DNA from: Chryseobacterium gleum
Lineage (GTDB): Bacteria; Bacteroidota; Bacteroidia; Flavobacteriales_D; Crocinitomicaceae
Assembly (NCBI GenBank): GCA_943326315.2
Contig: CALPSU020000007.1
Span: 1 to 25,660 of the forward strand
Direction of reading: 5' to 3'
DNA: 25,660 bases
A program made the translations under genes and the position numbers. The notes beneath the pieces were generated by a model. It was given only the letters and a program-made list of their open reading frames with translations, did not search any database and was not told where the DNA came from. Numbering within the stretch: the stretch's first letter is position 1; each line of letters opens with the position of its first letter. Positions 7,855 to 15,440 of the stretch are shown here, piece by piece.

Positions 7855-7889
7855 ACCTAAAACCTAATACCCAACTCCTAACAGCTACC
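7855..7889 (-). repeat. Degenerate 7-bp tandem array between uvrB and the glycosyltransferase gene
   Basis: On the + strand the units ACCTAAA and ACCTAAT are followed by three related units ending with AGCTACC, five in all with consensus AcCtAAc. The last unit covers the uvrB stop codon (7885-7887). Flanking DNA from 7827 has looser similarity to the same period. Confidence 0.7.
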
Positions 7890-9894
7890 GCTTCAATTTT
7901 TCCAATGCAAACAATTCATCTCTTAACCTTGCTGCTTCCATGAAATCCAATTCTTTAGCAGCTTTTTCCATTTGCTTACGAACGAAACTAATATTCTTAA
8001 TTAATTGTTCCTGTGTCATGTATTGAACTATTGGATCAGCTGCAACAGATAATTCCTCATCTGTTAATTGACGATACATCTTGTCTTCGTTAATTATTTT
8101 AACATTTTCAAGAGTTTTTCCAATCGTTTTGTTTAAAGCCATTGGAACTTGATTATTTTCTTCGTTATAGGCTATTTGAATACTTCTTCTTCTTGCAGTT
8201 TCATCAATTGTCCGCTGCATAGAATCAGTCATCTTATCAGCATACATGATTACTGTTCCATTTACATTTCGAGCAGCTCGGCCAACAGTTTGAACCAAAG
8301 ATTTTTCATTTCTAAGGAATCCCTCTTTATCCGCATCTAAAATAGCAACTAAGGAAACTTCAGGTAGATCCAAACCTTCTCTTAATAAATTTACACCAAT
8401 TAATACATGGAAAGTACCCATTCTTAATTGTTTTAAAATTACAACTCGATCTAATGTATGAACCTCACTATGAATATATCTACAAAGTATTCCTAGCCTG
8501 TCAAGATATTTTTGCATTTCTTCAGCCATTCGTTTTGTCAGAGTAGTAACTAAAACGCGTTCATCACGTGCAATTCTAAGGTGAATTTCTTCTATTAAAT
8601 TGTCTATTTGATTTAAACTTGGCCGAACTTCTATTATAGGATCTAAAAGTCCAGTAGGTCGAATTACTTGCTCAACAACGATTCCTCCAGATTTTTCTAA
8701 TTCGAATTCAGCAGGAGTAGCGGAAACAAAAATTGTTTGCGGTATAATAGATTCAAATTCTTCAAATTTTAAAGGACGATTATCCATCGCTGCTTGCAAT
8801 CTAAAACCATAATCAACCAAATTTATTTTTCTAGCTCTATCTCCACCATACATCGCTTTAATCTGAGGGATAGTAACATGACTTTCATCTATAACCATTA
8901 AAAAATTGTCAGGAAAATAATCTAGTAAACAGAATGGTCTAGAATCTGGAAGTCTTTTATCGAAATATCGGGAATAATTTTCAATTCCAGAACAATAACC
9001 TAACTCCCTAATCATTTCCAAATCATAGCTCACCCGTTCTTCTAAACGTTTAGCTTCTTCCATTTTATGTTCTTTCTTGAAATTTTCAACTTGAAGAACC
9101 ATATCTTCTCCAATTTGATCAATTGCATCTTTTGTAGTCTCAGGATTTGAAACAAAAATATTTGCAGGATATACATTTATTTCTTGGAAGGATTCTATTT
9201 TTGAATTATTGATTGGGTCAATAGCAGAAATTGAATCTATTTCATCTCCCCAAAATTCAATACGTAATGCGTGATCGGCATAAGCCAAAAAAATGTCAAC
9301 GGTATCACCTTTAACACGAAACATTCCTCTTTTAAATTCAATATTTGCTCTAGAATATAGATTTTCAACAAGTTTGTATAAAAATTTATTTCGAGAGTAG
9401 GTCATGCCAACTTTTAAAGGCATAATACTATTTTCAAATTCGTTAGGATTACCAATGCCATAGATACAAGAAACGGAAGAAATTACGATCACATCTTTTC
9501 GACCTGAAAGTAAAGCAGAAGTTGTAGAAAGTCGCAGTTTTTCTAATTCTTCGTTAATGGCTAAATCTTTTTCAATATAGGTGCCAGTTACAGGCATATA
9601 TGCTTCGGGTTGGTAATAATCGTAGTAGGATACAAAATATTCTACAGAATTTTCAGGAAAAAACTCTTTGAATTCGCTGTATAATTGAGCTGCGAGGGTT
9701 TTGTTATGGGATAGAATTAATGTTGGGCGATTTGTTTCTTTAATAACATTAGCAATGGTAAATGTTTTCCCACTCCCAGTTACACCTAAAAGAGTCTGAC
9801 TTTGGGTTTCATCTTTTAAACCTTGAACTAATTGTTTAATTGCCTCAGGCTGATCTCCTGTAGGTTGAAATTCAGAAACAAGTTTGAAATCCAT
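7885..9894 (-). CDS. uvrB: Excinuclease ABC subunit B
   Basis: This gene encodes 669 residues, normal for UvrB. It is the damage-verifying helicase of nucleotide excision repair, which takes DNA from UvrA2 and recruits UvrC. It starts MDFKLVSEFQPTGDQPEAI with the Q-motif and has Walker A GVTGSGKT at 37-44. The beta-hairpin region with YYDYYQPEAYMP at about 90-101 clamps and probes DNA. The helicase motif II is DESH. FVSATPAEFE, TTLTKRMAEEM and LREGLDLPEVSLVAILDADKEGFLRN follow, then QTVGRAARN as motif VI. The last 35 residues are the UVR domain that contacts UvrC (EKAAKELDFMEAARLRDEL). A perfect -7 element lies 18 bases upstream of the ATG. No LexA-like operator was recognised. Confidence 0.98.
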   Translation of the reverse strand: MDFKLVSEFQPTGDQPEAIKQLVQGLKDETQSQTLLGVTGSGKTFTIANVIKETNRPTLILSHNKTLAAQLYSEFKEFFPENSVEYFVSYYDYYQPEAYMPVTGTYIEKDLAINEELEKLRLSTTSALLSGRKDVIVISSVSCIYGIGNPNEFENSIMPLKVGMTYSRNKFLYKLVENLYSRANIEFKRGMFRVKGDTVDIFLAYADHALRIEFWGDEIDSISAIDPINNSKIESFQEINVYPANIFVSNPETTKDAIDQIGEDMVLQVENFKKEHKMEEAKRLEERVSYDLEMIRELGYCSGIENYSRYFDKRLPDSRPFCLLDYFPDNFLMVIDESHVTIPQIKAMYGGDRARKINLVDYGFRLQAAMDNRPLKFEEFESIIPQTIFVSATPAEFELEKSGGIVVEQVIRPTGLLDPIIEVRPSLNQIDNLIEEIHLRIARDERVLVTTLTKRMAEEMQKYLDRLGILCRYIHSEVHTLDRVVILKQLRMGTFHVLIGVNLLREGLDLPEVSLVAILDADKEGFLRNEKSLVQTVGRAARNVNGTVIMYADKMTDSMQRTIDETARRRSIQIAYNEENNQVPMALNKTIGKTLENVKIINEDKMYRQLTDEELSVAADPIVQYMTQEQLIKNISFVRKQMEKAAKELDFMEAARLRDELFALEKLKR

Positions 9895-9911
9895 AAATTT
9901 TACTAAGTATA

Positions 9912-9919
9912 CAAACTTA
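9912..9919 (-). promoter_or_regulatory. -7 promoter element of uvrB
   Basis: On the minus strand TAAGTTTG matches TAnnTTTG exactly, 17 bases before the ATG at 9894. A TTG at 9944-9946 lies 24 bases upstream as a possible -33 element. Confidence 0.55.
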
Positions 9920-10033
9920 AGGATTATCTTTCATTACTAAAAACAATTAGTTAAACCAATCCCCAATTATAAAAATGAAGTTTTTTTGATAAGTGTCTGT
10001 TTCGCTTAAGCTTTCTATTTTCAACTTTACTCT

Positions 10034-10041
10034 TATCTTTG
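10034..10041 (+). promoter_or_regulatory. -7 promoter element of the CBS-like gene
   Basis: TATCTTTG is a perfect match to the -7 consensus, 30 bases before the ATG at 10072. It overlaps the upstream in-frame TTG at 10039, which shows that this TTG cannot be the start. TTTC at 10012-10015 is a weak -33 candidate at 18 bases. Confidence 0.65.
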
Positions 10042-10071
10042 TTTATTAAAAAATTGAAATATAATTTTACT

Positions 10072-11433
10072 ATGAAAATATACAACAATATACTTGAGAC
10101 AATTGGAAATACTCCGATGGTAAAACTGAATGTTATAACAAAGGATATTAAAGCAACAATCTTAGCTAAAGTGGAAACTACTAATCCAGGTAATTCTGTA
10201 AAAGATAGAATGGCAGTTAAAATGGTTGAAGATGCAGAAAAATCTGGCTTGCTTAAACCTGGAGGAACAATTATTGAAGGTACTTCTGGTAACACAGGAA
10301 TGGGTTTAGCTTTAGTTGCTATTAATAAAGGATATAAGCTTATTTGTGTTTTAAACGATAAACAGTCAAAAGAGAAAATGGATATTCTTCGTGCTGTTGG
10401 TGCAGAAGTTGTTGTTTGTCCTACTGCTGTCGAACCGACAGACCCTCGTTCTTATTATTCTGTTTCTAGACGTTTAGCTACTGAAATACCAAATTCTTGG
10501 TATGTAAACCAATATGATAATCTTTCAAATAGACAGGCTCATTACGAACAAACTGCTCCTGAGATATGGGATCAAACGGATGGTAAAATAACACATTTTA
10601 TTGTTGGTGTTGGAACAGGTGGAACTATTTCTGGTGTTGGACGATATTTAAAAGAAAGAAATCCGAATGTTAAAATTTGGGGAATTGATACCTACGGATC
10701 TGTTTTTAAAAAGTACAAAGAAACTGGTATATTTGATGAAAGTGAAATTTACCCATATATTACTGAAGGTATTGGAGAAGATGTACTTCCTGAAAATGTT
10801 GATTTTAATGTAATTGATCATTTTGAAAAAGTAACGGATAAAGATGCTGCAGTTATGACTCGAAGAATTGCACGTGAAGAAGGTATTTTTGTTGGAAATT
10901 CAGCAGGTGCTGCAATTGCAGGTTTGTTACAAATGAAAGAGCAATTAAAAGAAACAGATGTAGTTGTTGTGTTATTTCATGATCATGGAAGCCGTTACAT
11001 TGGAAAGATTTTCAATGACGAATGGATGAAAGAAAGAGGGTTTTTAACAGAAACAGTTAAAACTGCTGGAGACATGGTTGAAAAACACCAAAATGAACCA
11101 TTGGTTTCGCTCTATTCGGAAGAATTGGTATCTCATGCAATTGCAAAAATGAGAAAATTTGGAATATCTCAAATTCCAGTTACTAAAAATGGTGATTTCG
11201 TAGGTTCTTTAGATGATAGTCACGTATATCAATTATTGGTAGAAAACCCCGAATTAAGAGATGCTCCTATTTCAAGTGTTATGCAGAGTGCCTTCCCAGT
11301 TGTTAAAACATCAACAACTTTAGAAGAGGTTTCTAAATTAATTAATAAAAATACACATGCGGTTTTAGTTGAAATGCCAAATGGTGGACATCATATTATT
11401 ACTCGTTATGATATAATTTCTTCACTTTCTTAA
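10072..11433 (+). CDS. PLP-dependent cystathionine beta-synthase-like enzyme with CBS pair
   Basis: This gene encodes 453 residues. Residues 1 to about 325 are a fold-type II PLP enzyme of the cysteine synthase/cystathionine beta-synthase group: ETIGNTPMVKL at 9-19, the Schiff-base lysine Lys44 in NPGNSVKDRM, the phosphate/substrate loop GTSGNTG at 70-76 and the PLP-phosphate loop GTGGTISG. Residues about 335-453 form two CBS motifs (one ending in DDSHVYQLL, the other in VMQSAFPVVKTSTTLEEV), as in cystathionine beta-synthases and not in plain CysK. It would condense serine (or O-acetylserine) with homocysteine or sulfide; the exact substrate cannot be told from sequence. No haem-binding N-terminus is present. 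A BtuF-like gene follows after seven bases, so the two are likely co-transcribed. Confidence 0.9.
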   Translation: MKIYNNILETIGNTPMVKLNVITKDIKATILAKVETTNPGNSVKDRMAVKMVEDAEKSGLLKPGGTIIEGTSGNTGMGLALVAINKGYKLICVLNDKQSKEKMDILRAVGAEVVVCPTAVEPTDPRSYYSVSRRLATEIPNSWYVNQYDNLSNRQAHYEQTAPEIWDQTDGKITHFIVGVGTGGTISGVGRYLKERNPNVKIWGIDTYGSVFKKYKETGIFDESEIYPYITEGIGEDVLPENVDFNVIDHFEKVTDKDAAVMTRRIAREEGIFVGNSAGAAIAGLLQMKEQLKETDVVVVLFHDHGSRYIGKIFNDEWMKERGFLTETVKTAGDMVEKHQNEPLVSLYSEELVSHAIAKMRKFGISQIPVTKNGDFVGSLDDSHVYQLLVENPELRDAPISSVMQSAFPVVKTSTTLEEVSKLINKNTHAVLVEMPNGGHHIITRYDIISSLS

Positions 11434-11440
11434 TCATTAG

Positions 11441-12241
11441 ATGACGGAATTTATAGATCAAATGAATAATACAATCCGCCTTTCGGAAGTTCCGAGGCGG
11501 ATTGTTTCATTAGTACCATCTCAAACTGAATTGTTATATACTTTAGGTTTAGAAGATCGAGTAGTTGGAATTACAAAATTTTGTATTCATCCTGACAAAT
11601 GGTTTCAAACTAAAAAAAGAATTGGAGGAACTAAAGATATAAATATTGAAAAAGTTAAAGCTTTAAAGCCAGATTTGATAATCGGAAATAAAGAAGAAAA
11701 TGAAAAATCAAATATTGAAGAATTAGCTTCAATTGCACCTATCTGGATGAGTGATATTTTCAACCTAACGGATTCATTAAATATGATTTTAAAAATTGGT
11801 GAAATAGTAGGGAAGTATGATGATTCTAAAGAACTTGTTTCCAAAATTAAATTAAGATTTCATGATCTTGAGGTAAAAAATCAGAATGTTTTAAAAGCTG
11901 AAAAACCATCAATTCTATATCTTATTTGGAGAAAACCTTATTTAGCTGCTGGTAAGAATACATTTATTGACGATATGCTTTTAAAATGTGGATTTCAAAA
12001 TTTCACACTTGAAAATCGTTACCCAGAGGTGAATTTTGATTTAACTAGATCTCCAGATATTATTTATCTAAGTTCAGAGCCATATCCATTTAAAGAAATT
12101 CATATAAAAGAGTTACAAGCGCTCTATCCAAAATCGATTATAAAACTTGTTGATGGCGAAATGTTTTCATGGTATGGATCTAGATTATTAGAAGCGCCCG
12201 ATTATTTTTATAATTTACATAAAGATAAATTGCATTTCTAA
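11441..12241 (+). CDS. BtuF-like helical-backbone metal/cobalamin receptor without signal peptide
   Basis: This gene encodes 266 residues. RIVSLVPSQTELLYTLGLEDRVVGITKFCIHP, IGGTKDINIEKVKALKPDLIIGNKEENEK and YLAAGKNTFIDDMLLKCG are typical of the helical-backbone receptor family that includes BtuF (vitamin B12) and ferric-siderophore binding proteins: two lobes joined by a long helix. The N-terminus MTEFIDQMNNTIRLSEVP is hydrophilic with no signal peptide or lipobox, so the product should stay in the cytoplasm. No permease or ATPase gene is nearby. From memory, flavobacterial relatives also begin without a signal. The gene starts seven bases after the CBS-like gene. Its 5' end carries a strong terminator-like hairpin (11471-11505). 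Its 3' end overlaps the convergent gene by 27 bases. A B12-related role is only suggested by family. Confidence 0.8.
   Translation: MTEFIDQMNNTIRLSEVPRRIVSLVPSQTELLYTLGLEDRVVGITKFCIHPDKWFQTKKRIGGTKDINIEKVKALKPDLIIGNKEENEKSNIEELASIAPIWMSDIFNLTDSLNMILKIGEIVGKYDDSKELVSKIKLRFHDLEVKNQNVLKAEKPSILYLIWRKPYLAAGKNTFIDDMLLKCGFQNFTLENRYPEVNFDLTRSPDIIYLSSEPYPFKEIHIKELQALYPKSIIKLVDGEMFSWYGSRLLEAPDYFYNLHKDKLHF
11471..11505 (+). promoter_or_regulatory. Strong hairpin inside the 5' coding end of the BtuF-like gene
   Basis: ACAATCCGCC (11471-11480) pairs perfectly with GGCGGATTGT (11496-11505). Inside it, TCGGAA and TTCCGA pair again apart from a bulge of two T. The result is a GC-rich stem of about 14-16 bp in very AT-rich DNA, starting 30 bases after the start codon and followed by a short T-rich stretch. 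It has the form of an intrinsic terminator or attenuator but lies in coding sequence. Confidence 0.65.
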
Positions 12242-13600
12242 GATAAATTTCATCATTTCTGTCATCACAAAATGATCTTTTTTAAATAAAATTGAGCCAT
12301 CTAATTTAGCATTTTTCATAGAAGTTTTTTTAACTACCAAATTTACATGGTCCAAGTTATTTAATAGGTCCTTCGAAGCTTTATATGCTGGTATCATTTC
12401 AAGGATTGTTACAATCATTCCTCCGCCATTTATTTTGAATAAAGATGAAAGGTCGCCTTTAATAGCAAAAATCTCACTATTTCTATTTGAGATAATCGCT
12501 GGAGATTTAGATACACTTATAGAGACTGTTTTTGCGTTTACTTGTTCGATATAATATTTTTTACCTCCAATATTTAATACATCCCCATAGAATTTACCAC
12601 CTATTTTAGAAAGCAAAGAATCTTGAATTAATAAATCCGAAATTGAGAATGGTGTGTTAAATTCAAGTAGTAAGTCAATATCTGGGATAGGTGTAGTAAT
12701 AGATTCTTCATTGGCAACTATGTTTAATCCGCCATAATTCATGGAAATAGATTTTAACTTAGGAAGATTTAAACCGATTTGTTTTGCGAATGAACTTATA
12801 CTGTCTTGAAGAGATTTAGGAATAATACCGCTTGAAAAATAAAAATTATTAGCTTTTGGAATTAGTATTTTTTCAGGAGAAGTAACATTCGCATATTTAT
12901 TTTGAGAAATACCTAAGGTACCTATTAAATTTATTCCATTCTCATTAAAGCTCATTTGAATATCGCTTGAAATAAACGATGTTGATTTCCCAAATAAATT
13001 TCCTTTTGAAACGGACTCTAAAAAGCAATCGTTTTTATTATCGTTTTTGAAAATTGATTTAAAGTTATTCGATAAAGGCTTTATAGTAGTTTTAAAGTAG
13101 TTTAAAATTTCTCTTTTTTCAATTGCTTTCTGATCCGTTTTGGATAAATAAGTGAAAATAAATCCAACATTATCAATAGTTTCTATAACCGTTTTTGAAT
13201 CTAATAATTTAGGAATATTCGTTTTAAAATCAGAAGTATTTGTAAGATTTATGGATGCAACAACTAATTTTCCATTTTTGAATGGACTTGTAAAAAGCAC
13301 AACTTCAGATAAAAAATCAATTCCAATATTTTTATTTTTTTCACTAGGTTTACTTAAAGCATCTTGAATTTTTTGAATTATTTTTTCATCTCTACCTTCA
13401 AATAGAATCGTAAATAAAGCTTTATTCATAATTTTCTTACTGTTTAACTTTACAGCAAAGGTGGAAGATTTAGGTATAAAATATTCATTTTTATGTTCAG
13501 GCTCTTTTGAAAATAATTGCGTAATTAAAAATGCTACCCATAAAAAAGATAATAGAATAATGGACGATAGAACGTTTTTAATATTGTTTTTAATTTTCAT
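12215..13600 (-). CDS. Membrane-anchored protein of unknown function
   Basis: This gene encodes 461 residues. One transmembrane segment lies at about residues 10-30 (VLSSIILLSFLWVAFLITQLF) after a basic N-terminus, so it is a signal anchor with the rest outside the cytoplasm. The large soluble part has alternating beta strands and many Lys, Asn and Ser, with repeated short hydrophobic strands (for example VVLFTSPFKNGKLVVASINL and INLIGTLGISQNKYAN). This suggests a beta-rich periplasmic domain, possibly duplicated. I recognise no catalytic motif or named family. The last nine codons overlap the end of the convergent BtuF-like gene. The start is 43 bases from the divergent acyltransferase start. 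On the minus strand TACTTTTA at 13606-13613, one base off the -7 consensus, is a possible promoter very close to the ATG. Confidence 0.75.
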   Translation of the reverse strand: MKIKNNIKNVLSSIILLSFLWVAFLITQLFSKEPEHKNEYFIPKSSTFAVKLNSKKIMNKALFTILFEGRDEKIIQKIQDALSKPSEKNKNIGIDFLSEVVLFTSPFKNGKLVVASINLTNTSDFKTNIPKLLDSKTVIETIDNVGFIFTYLSKTDQKAIEKREILNYFKTTIKPLSNNFKSIFKNDNKNDCFLESVSKGNLFGKSTSFISSDIQMSFNENGINLIGTLGISQNKYANVTSPEKILIPKANNFYFSSGIIPKSLQDSISSFAKQIGLNLPKLKSISMNYGGLNIVANEESITTPIPDIDLLLEFNTPFSISDLLIQDSLLSKIGGKFYGDVLNIGGKKYYIEQVNAKTVSISVSKSPAIISNRNSEIFAIKGDLSSLFKINGGGMIVTILEMIPAYKASKDLLNNLDHVNLVVKKTSMKNAKLDGSILFKKDHFVMTEMMKFILEMQFIFM

Positions 13601-13631
13601 ACTATAAAAGTAACTTTTATTGTGAAATATG

Positions 13632-13639
13632 TACCTTTG
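13632..13639 (+). promoter_or_regulatory. -7 promoter element directly before the acyltransferase start
   Basis: TACCTTTG is an exact TAnnTTTG match ending four bases before the ATG at 13644. If it is the active promoter, transcription starts at or next to this ATG and the message is nearly leaderless. It also excludes the upstream ATG at 13629 as the start. Confidence 0.5.
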
Positions 13640-13643
13640 TTGG

Positions 13644-14186
13644 ATGAGAAAGTTTTTAAAATTTATACTAAAGTTAGCAGGTTGGAAAATAGATGACTAT
13701 GTTCCAAATGGAATAGATAAATGTATAGTTGTAATGGGACCTCATACTTCTAATTGGGATTTTATTATTGGTAGAATAACTTTCGCAAACTATGGTGTAA
13801 ATGCTAAATTTTTGATCAAAAAGGAGTCTTTTTTCTTCCCAATGGGATATTTTTTAAAAAAATTAGGAGGTATTCCTGTAGATAGAAAAGTAAATAATAA
13901 TATTACAGATTTTGCTGTTTCTTTGTTCGAAAAGAGTGAAACTCTATATTTAGTATTTACACCAGAAGGTACTCGGAAATACAACGATAAATGGAAAAAA
14001 GGGTTTTATTATATAGCTCAAAAGGCTCAAGTGCCTATTTATATAGCCTATATTGATTACGCCAAAAAAACTGGAGGTTTTGATAAATTGTTCGAGCCAA
14101 CAGGAGATGTTGAAAAAGATATTAAGGAAATTAAACAAATATTATCCAAGTATAAAGGTAAGTTTCCGGAGCAAGGGATTTATTGA
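13644..14186 (+). CDS. PlsC-type lysophospholipid acyltransferase family protein
   Basis: This gene encodes 180 residues from the ATG at 13644; the in-frame ATG at 13629 lies upstream of the -7 element's far end and adds only five residues. The acyltransferase motifs are clear: HTSNWD at 34-39 (the HX4D catalytic pair), a FFFPMGYFLKKLGGIPVDR segment at about 63-81 that includes the GxxPVDR motif, and FTPEGTRK at 105-112 (the EGTR motif binding the glycerol phosphate). It would move an acyl chain to a lysophospholipid or related acceptor at the inner membrane face. It is shorter than AGPAT enzymes such as PlsC of E. coli, as is common for this branch, so the acceptor is uncertain. The stop overlaps the end of the opposite DUF5522 gene by seven bases. 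Confidence 0.87.
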   Translation: MRKFLKFILKLAGWKIDDYVPNGIDKCIVVMGPHTSNWDFIIGRITFANYGVNAKFLIKKESFFFPMGYFLKKLGGIPVDRKVNNNITDFAVSLFEKSETLYLVFTPEGTRKYNDKWKKGFYYIAQKAQVPIYIAYIDYAKKTGGFDKLFEPTGDVEKDIKEIKQILSKYKGKFPEQGIY

Positions 14187-14359
14187 TAGTTTTTTTTCTT
14201 GTCAAAGCCATAAGGACAATTTTTGCACCCATTTTTACAGCAGTATCCTCTTTTTAACAAGTATTTTTCAGTAAATACAATATAACCTTCTGGACTTAGA
14301 TAATATTCATCTTCTTCTAGTTTATTTTTTTTAGAAAATCCAGACATATCGTCGCTCAT
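14180..14359 (-). CDS. Small Cys-rich DUF5522 protein
   Basis: This gene encodes 59 residues, from an ATG at 14357-14359 to TAA at 14180-14182. The sequence reads MSDDMSGFSKKNKLEEDEYY, then LSPEGYIVFTEKYLLKRGYC, then CKNGCKNCPYGFDKKKNYQ. The motif GYCCKNGCKNCPYGF with four Cys in a CC-x3-C-x2-C pattern, after a LSPEGYIVFTEKYLLKRG strand-helix, is the DUF5522 signature seen throughout Bacteroidota. The Cys cluster suggests zinc or iron-sulfur binding, but no function is known. The ORF is intact and in a different frame from the overlapping acyltransferase end, so it is most likely a real gene in spite of its size. Confidence 0.82.
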   Translation of the reverse strand: MSDDMSGFSKKNKLEEDEYYLSPEGYIVFTEKYLLKRGYCCKNGCKNCPYGFDKKKNYQ

Positions 14360-14418
14360 ATTTCTTTTTATTTATAATTAATAATTGATTCAGATAAATG
14401 TCAGAATACAAAATTAAG

Positions 14419-14426
14419 TATTTTTG
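14419..14426 (+). promoter_or_regulatory. -7 promoter element of the ACC deaminase-like gene
   Basis: TATTTTTG fits TAnnTTTG exactly, 61 bases before the ATG at 14488. The leader between them has two copies of AATCAATAAT (14451-14460 and 14472-14481) spaced by 21 bases. Confidence 0.5.
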
Positions 14427-14487
14427 TTAAAAGTATAAGGATTTAAATTTAATCAATAATCCGATTTTAAAAATCAATAATTTATTT

Positions 14488-15429
14488 ATGCTGCTTTATT
14501 CTACAGAAAACTCAATCCTTCAATTTGTTGAAAATGAAACCTTTAAAAATAGAAATATTCGTCTTTTTGTAAAGAGAGATGATTTAATTGATTTAGAAGT
14601 TTCTGGTAATAAATGGCGTAAATTGAAGTTTAATATTGAGCAAGTTAAAGTGTTAAAAAAAGAAGGCGTTTTAACTTTTGGGGGTGCTTTTTCAAATCAT
14701 TTGGTTGCTACTGCTACCGCTTGCTTTAAAGCGGGAATAAAATCAGTTGGTATTGTAAGGGGAGAAGAGTTGAATGAATATTCAAATGAAACATTGATTC
14801 GTTGTTCTCAGATGGGAATGTATTTAAAATTTGTTTCTCGAGAAGAGTATAGATTGAAAAATGATAAATTATATCATAGTGAATTGAGCGATGAATTTAA
14901 AAATCATTATATAGTACCCGAAGGAGGTGCAAATTTCTATGGTATGGTTGGATGTCAAGAAATAATTAATGAAATTGATATTCAATATGATTCTGTATTT
15001 GTAGCTCAAGGAACAACAACTACAAGCTGTGGAATTTTACTTTCATTACCTGATCATACAAAGCTTCATTTGGTTCCTGTTTTAAAAGGATTTGATTCTC
15101 ATAACGAAATGAGAAATTTATTAAATTATTCGTTTTTTGATGAGGAAATGACAGAAGAATTGTTAGCGAAAACAGTTGTTCATTCAGATTATCATTTTGG
15201 TGGATACGCCAATTATAATTCCGACTTAATTCAGTTTATTCAAAAATTTAGTAAAACTTATCAAATTCCGTTAGACCAAGTATATACTGGAAAAGCAATG
15301 TATGCTCTATTTTCCGAAGTTGAAAAAGGAAATTTAGACAATCAAACTATCGTTTTTATTCATACAGGAGGAATTCAAGGTGCAAAATTCTTAGAAGAAA
15401 AGGAAGGAATAATTCTCAATCAATTCTAG
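14488..15429 (+). CDS. ACC deaminase/D-cysteine desulfhydrase family PLP enzyme
   Basis: This gene encodes 313 residues, near the usual length. It is a fold-type II PLP enzyme. LFVKRDDLIDLEVSGNKWRKL at 26-45 contains the family's Schiff-base lysine (Lys42) in the GNKxRKL motif, and TFGGAFSNHLVATA at about 63-76 is the substrate-carboxylate loop. VPEGGANFYGMVG and VAQGTTTTSCGIL (phosphate-binding loop) follow, with HTGGIQG near the end. Members deaminate 1-aminocyclopropane-1-carboxylate or break down D-cysteine to pyruvate, ammonia and sulfide. Bacteroidota members are not well characterised, and D-cysteine desulfhydrase activity is the more likely guess. It is transcribed alone and ends 11 bases from the convergent ccoI gene with no recognisable terminator between. 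Confidence 0.87.
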   Translation: MLLYSTENSILQFVENETFKNRNIRLFVKRDDLIDLEVSGNKWRKLKFNIEQVKVLKKEGVLTFGGAFSNHLVATATACFKAGIKSVGIVRGEELNEYSNETLIRCSQMGMYLKFVSREEYRLKNDKLYHSELSDEFKNHYIVPEGGANFYGMVGCQEIINEIDIQYDSVFVAQGTTTTSCGILLSLPDHTKLHLVPVLKGFDSHNEMRNLLNYSFFDEEMTEELLAKTVVHSDYHFGGYANYNSDLIQFIQKFSKTYQIPLDQVYTGKAMYALFSEVEKGNLDNQTIVFIHTGGIQGAKFLEEKEGIILNQF

Positions 15430-15440
15430 AATTGCAAAAT

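Noticed and set aside
8149..8340. Open frame on the + strand opposite uvrB.
   Set aside because: It is antisense to a fully conserved helicase region and has no recognisable domain or promoter.
9951..10295. Minus-strand frame over the start of the CBS-like gene.
   Set aside because: It overlaps the conserved PLP-binding region and the CBS gene promoter; it is a shadow frame.
14053..14274. A + strand frame overlapping the acyltransferase end and the DUF5522 gene.
   Set aside because: It runs in another frame through two recognised genes and resembles no family.
14451..14481. The decamer AATCAATAAT occurs at 14451 and 14472, again at 17876, and inverted at 6588.
   Set aside because: It is AT-only apart from one C, so several copies in 25 kb of this composition are not surprising. 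The 21-base spacing at 14451-14481 is mentioned with the promoter only.
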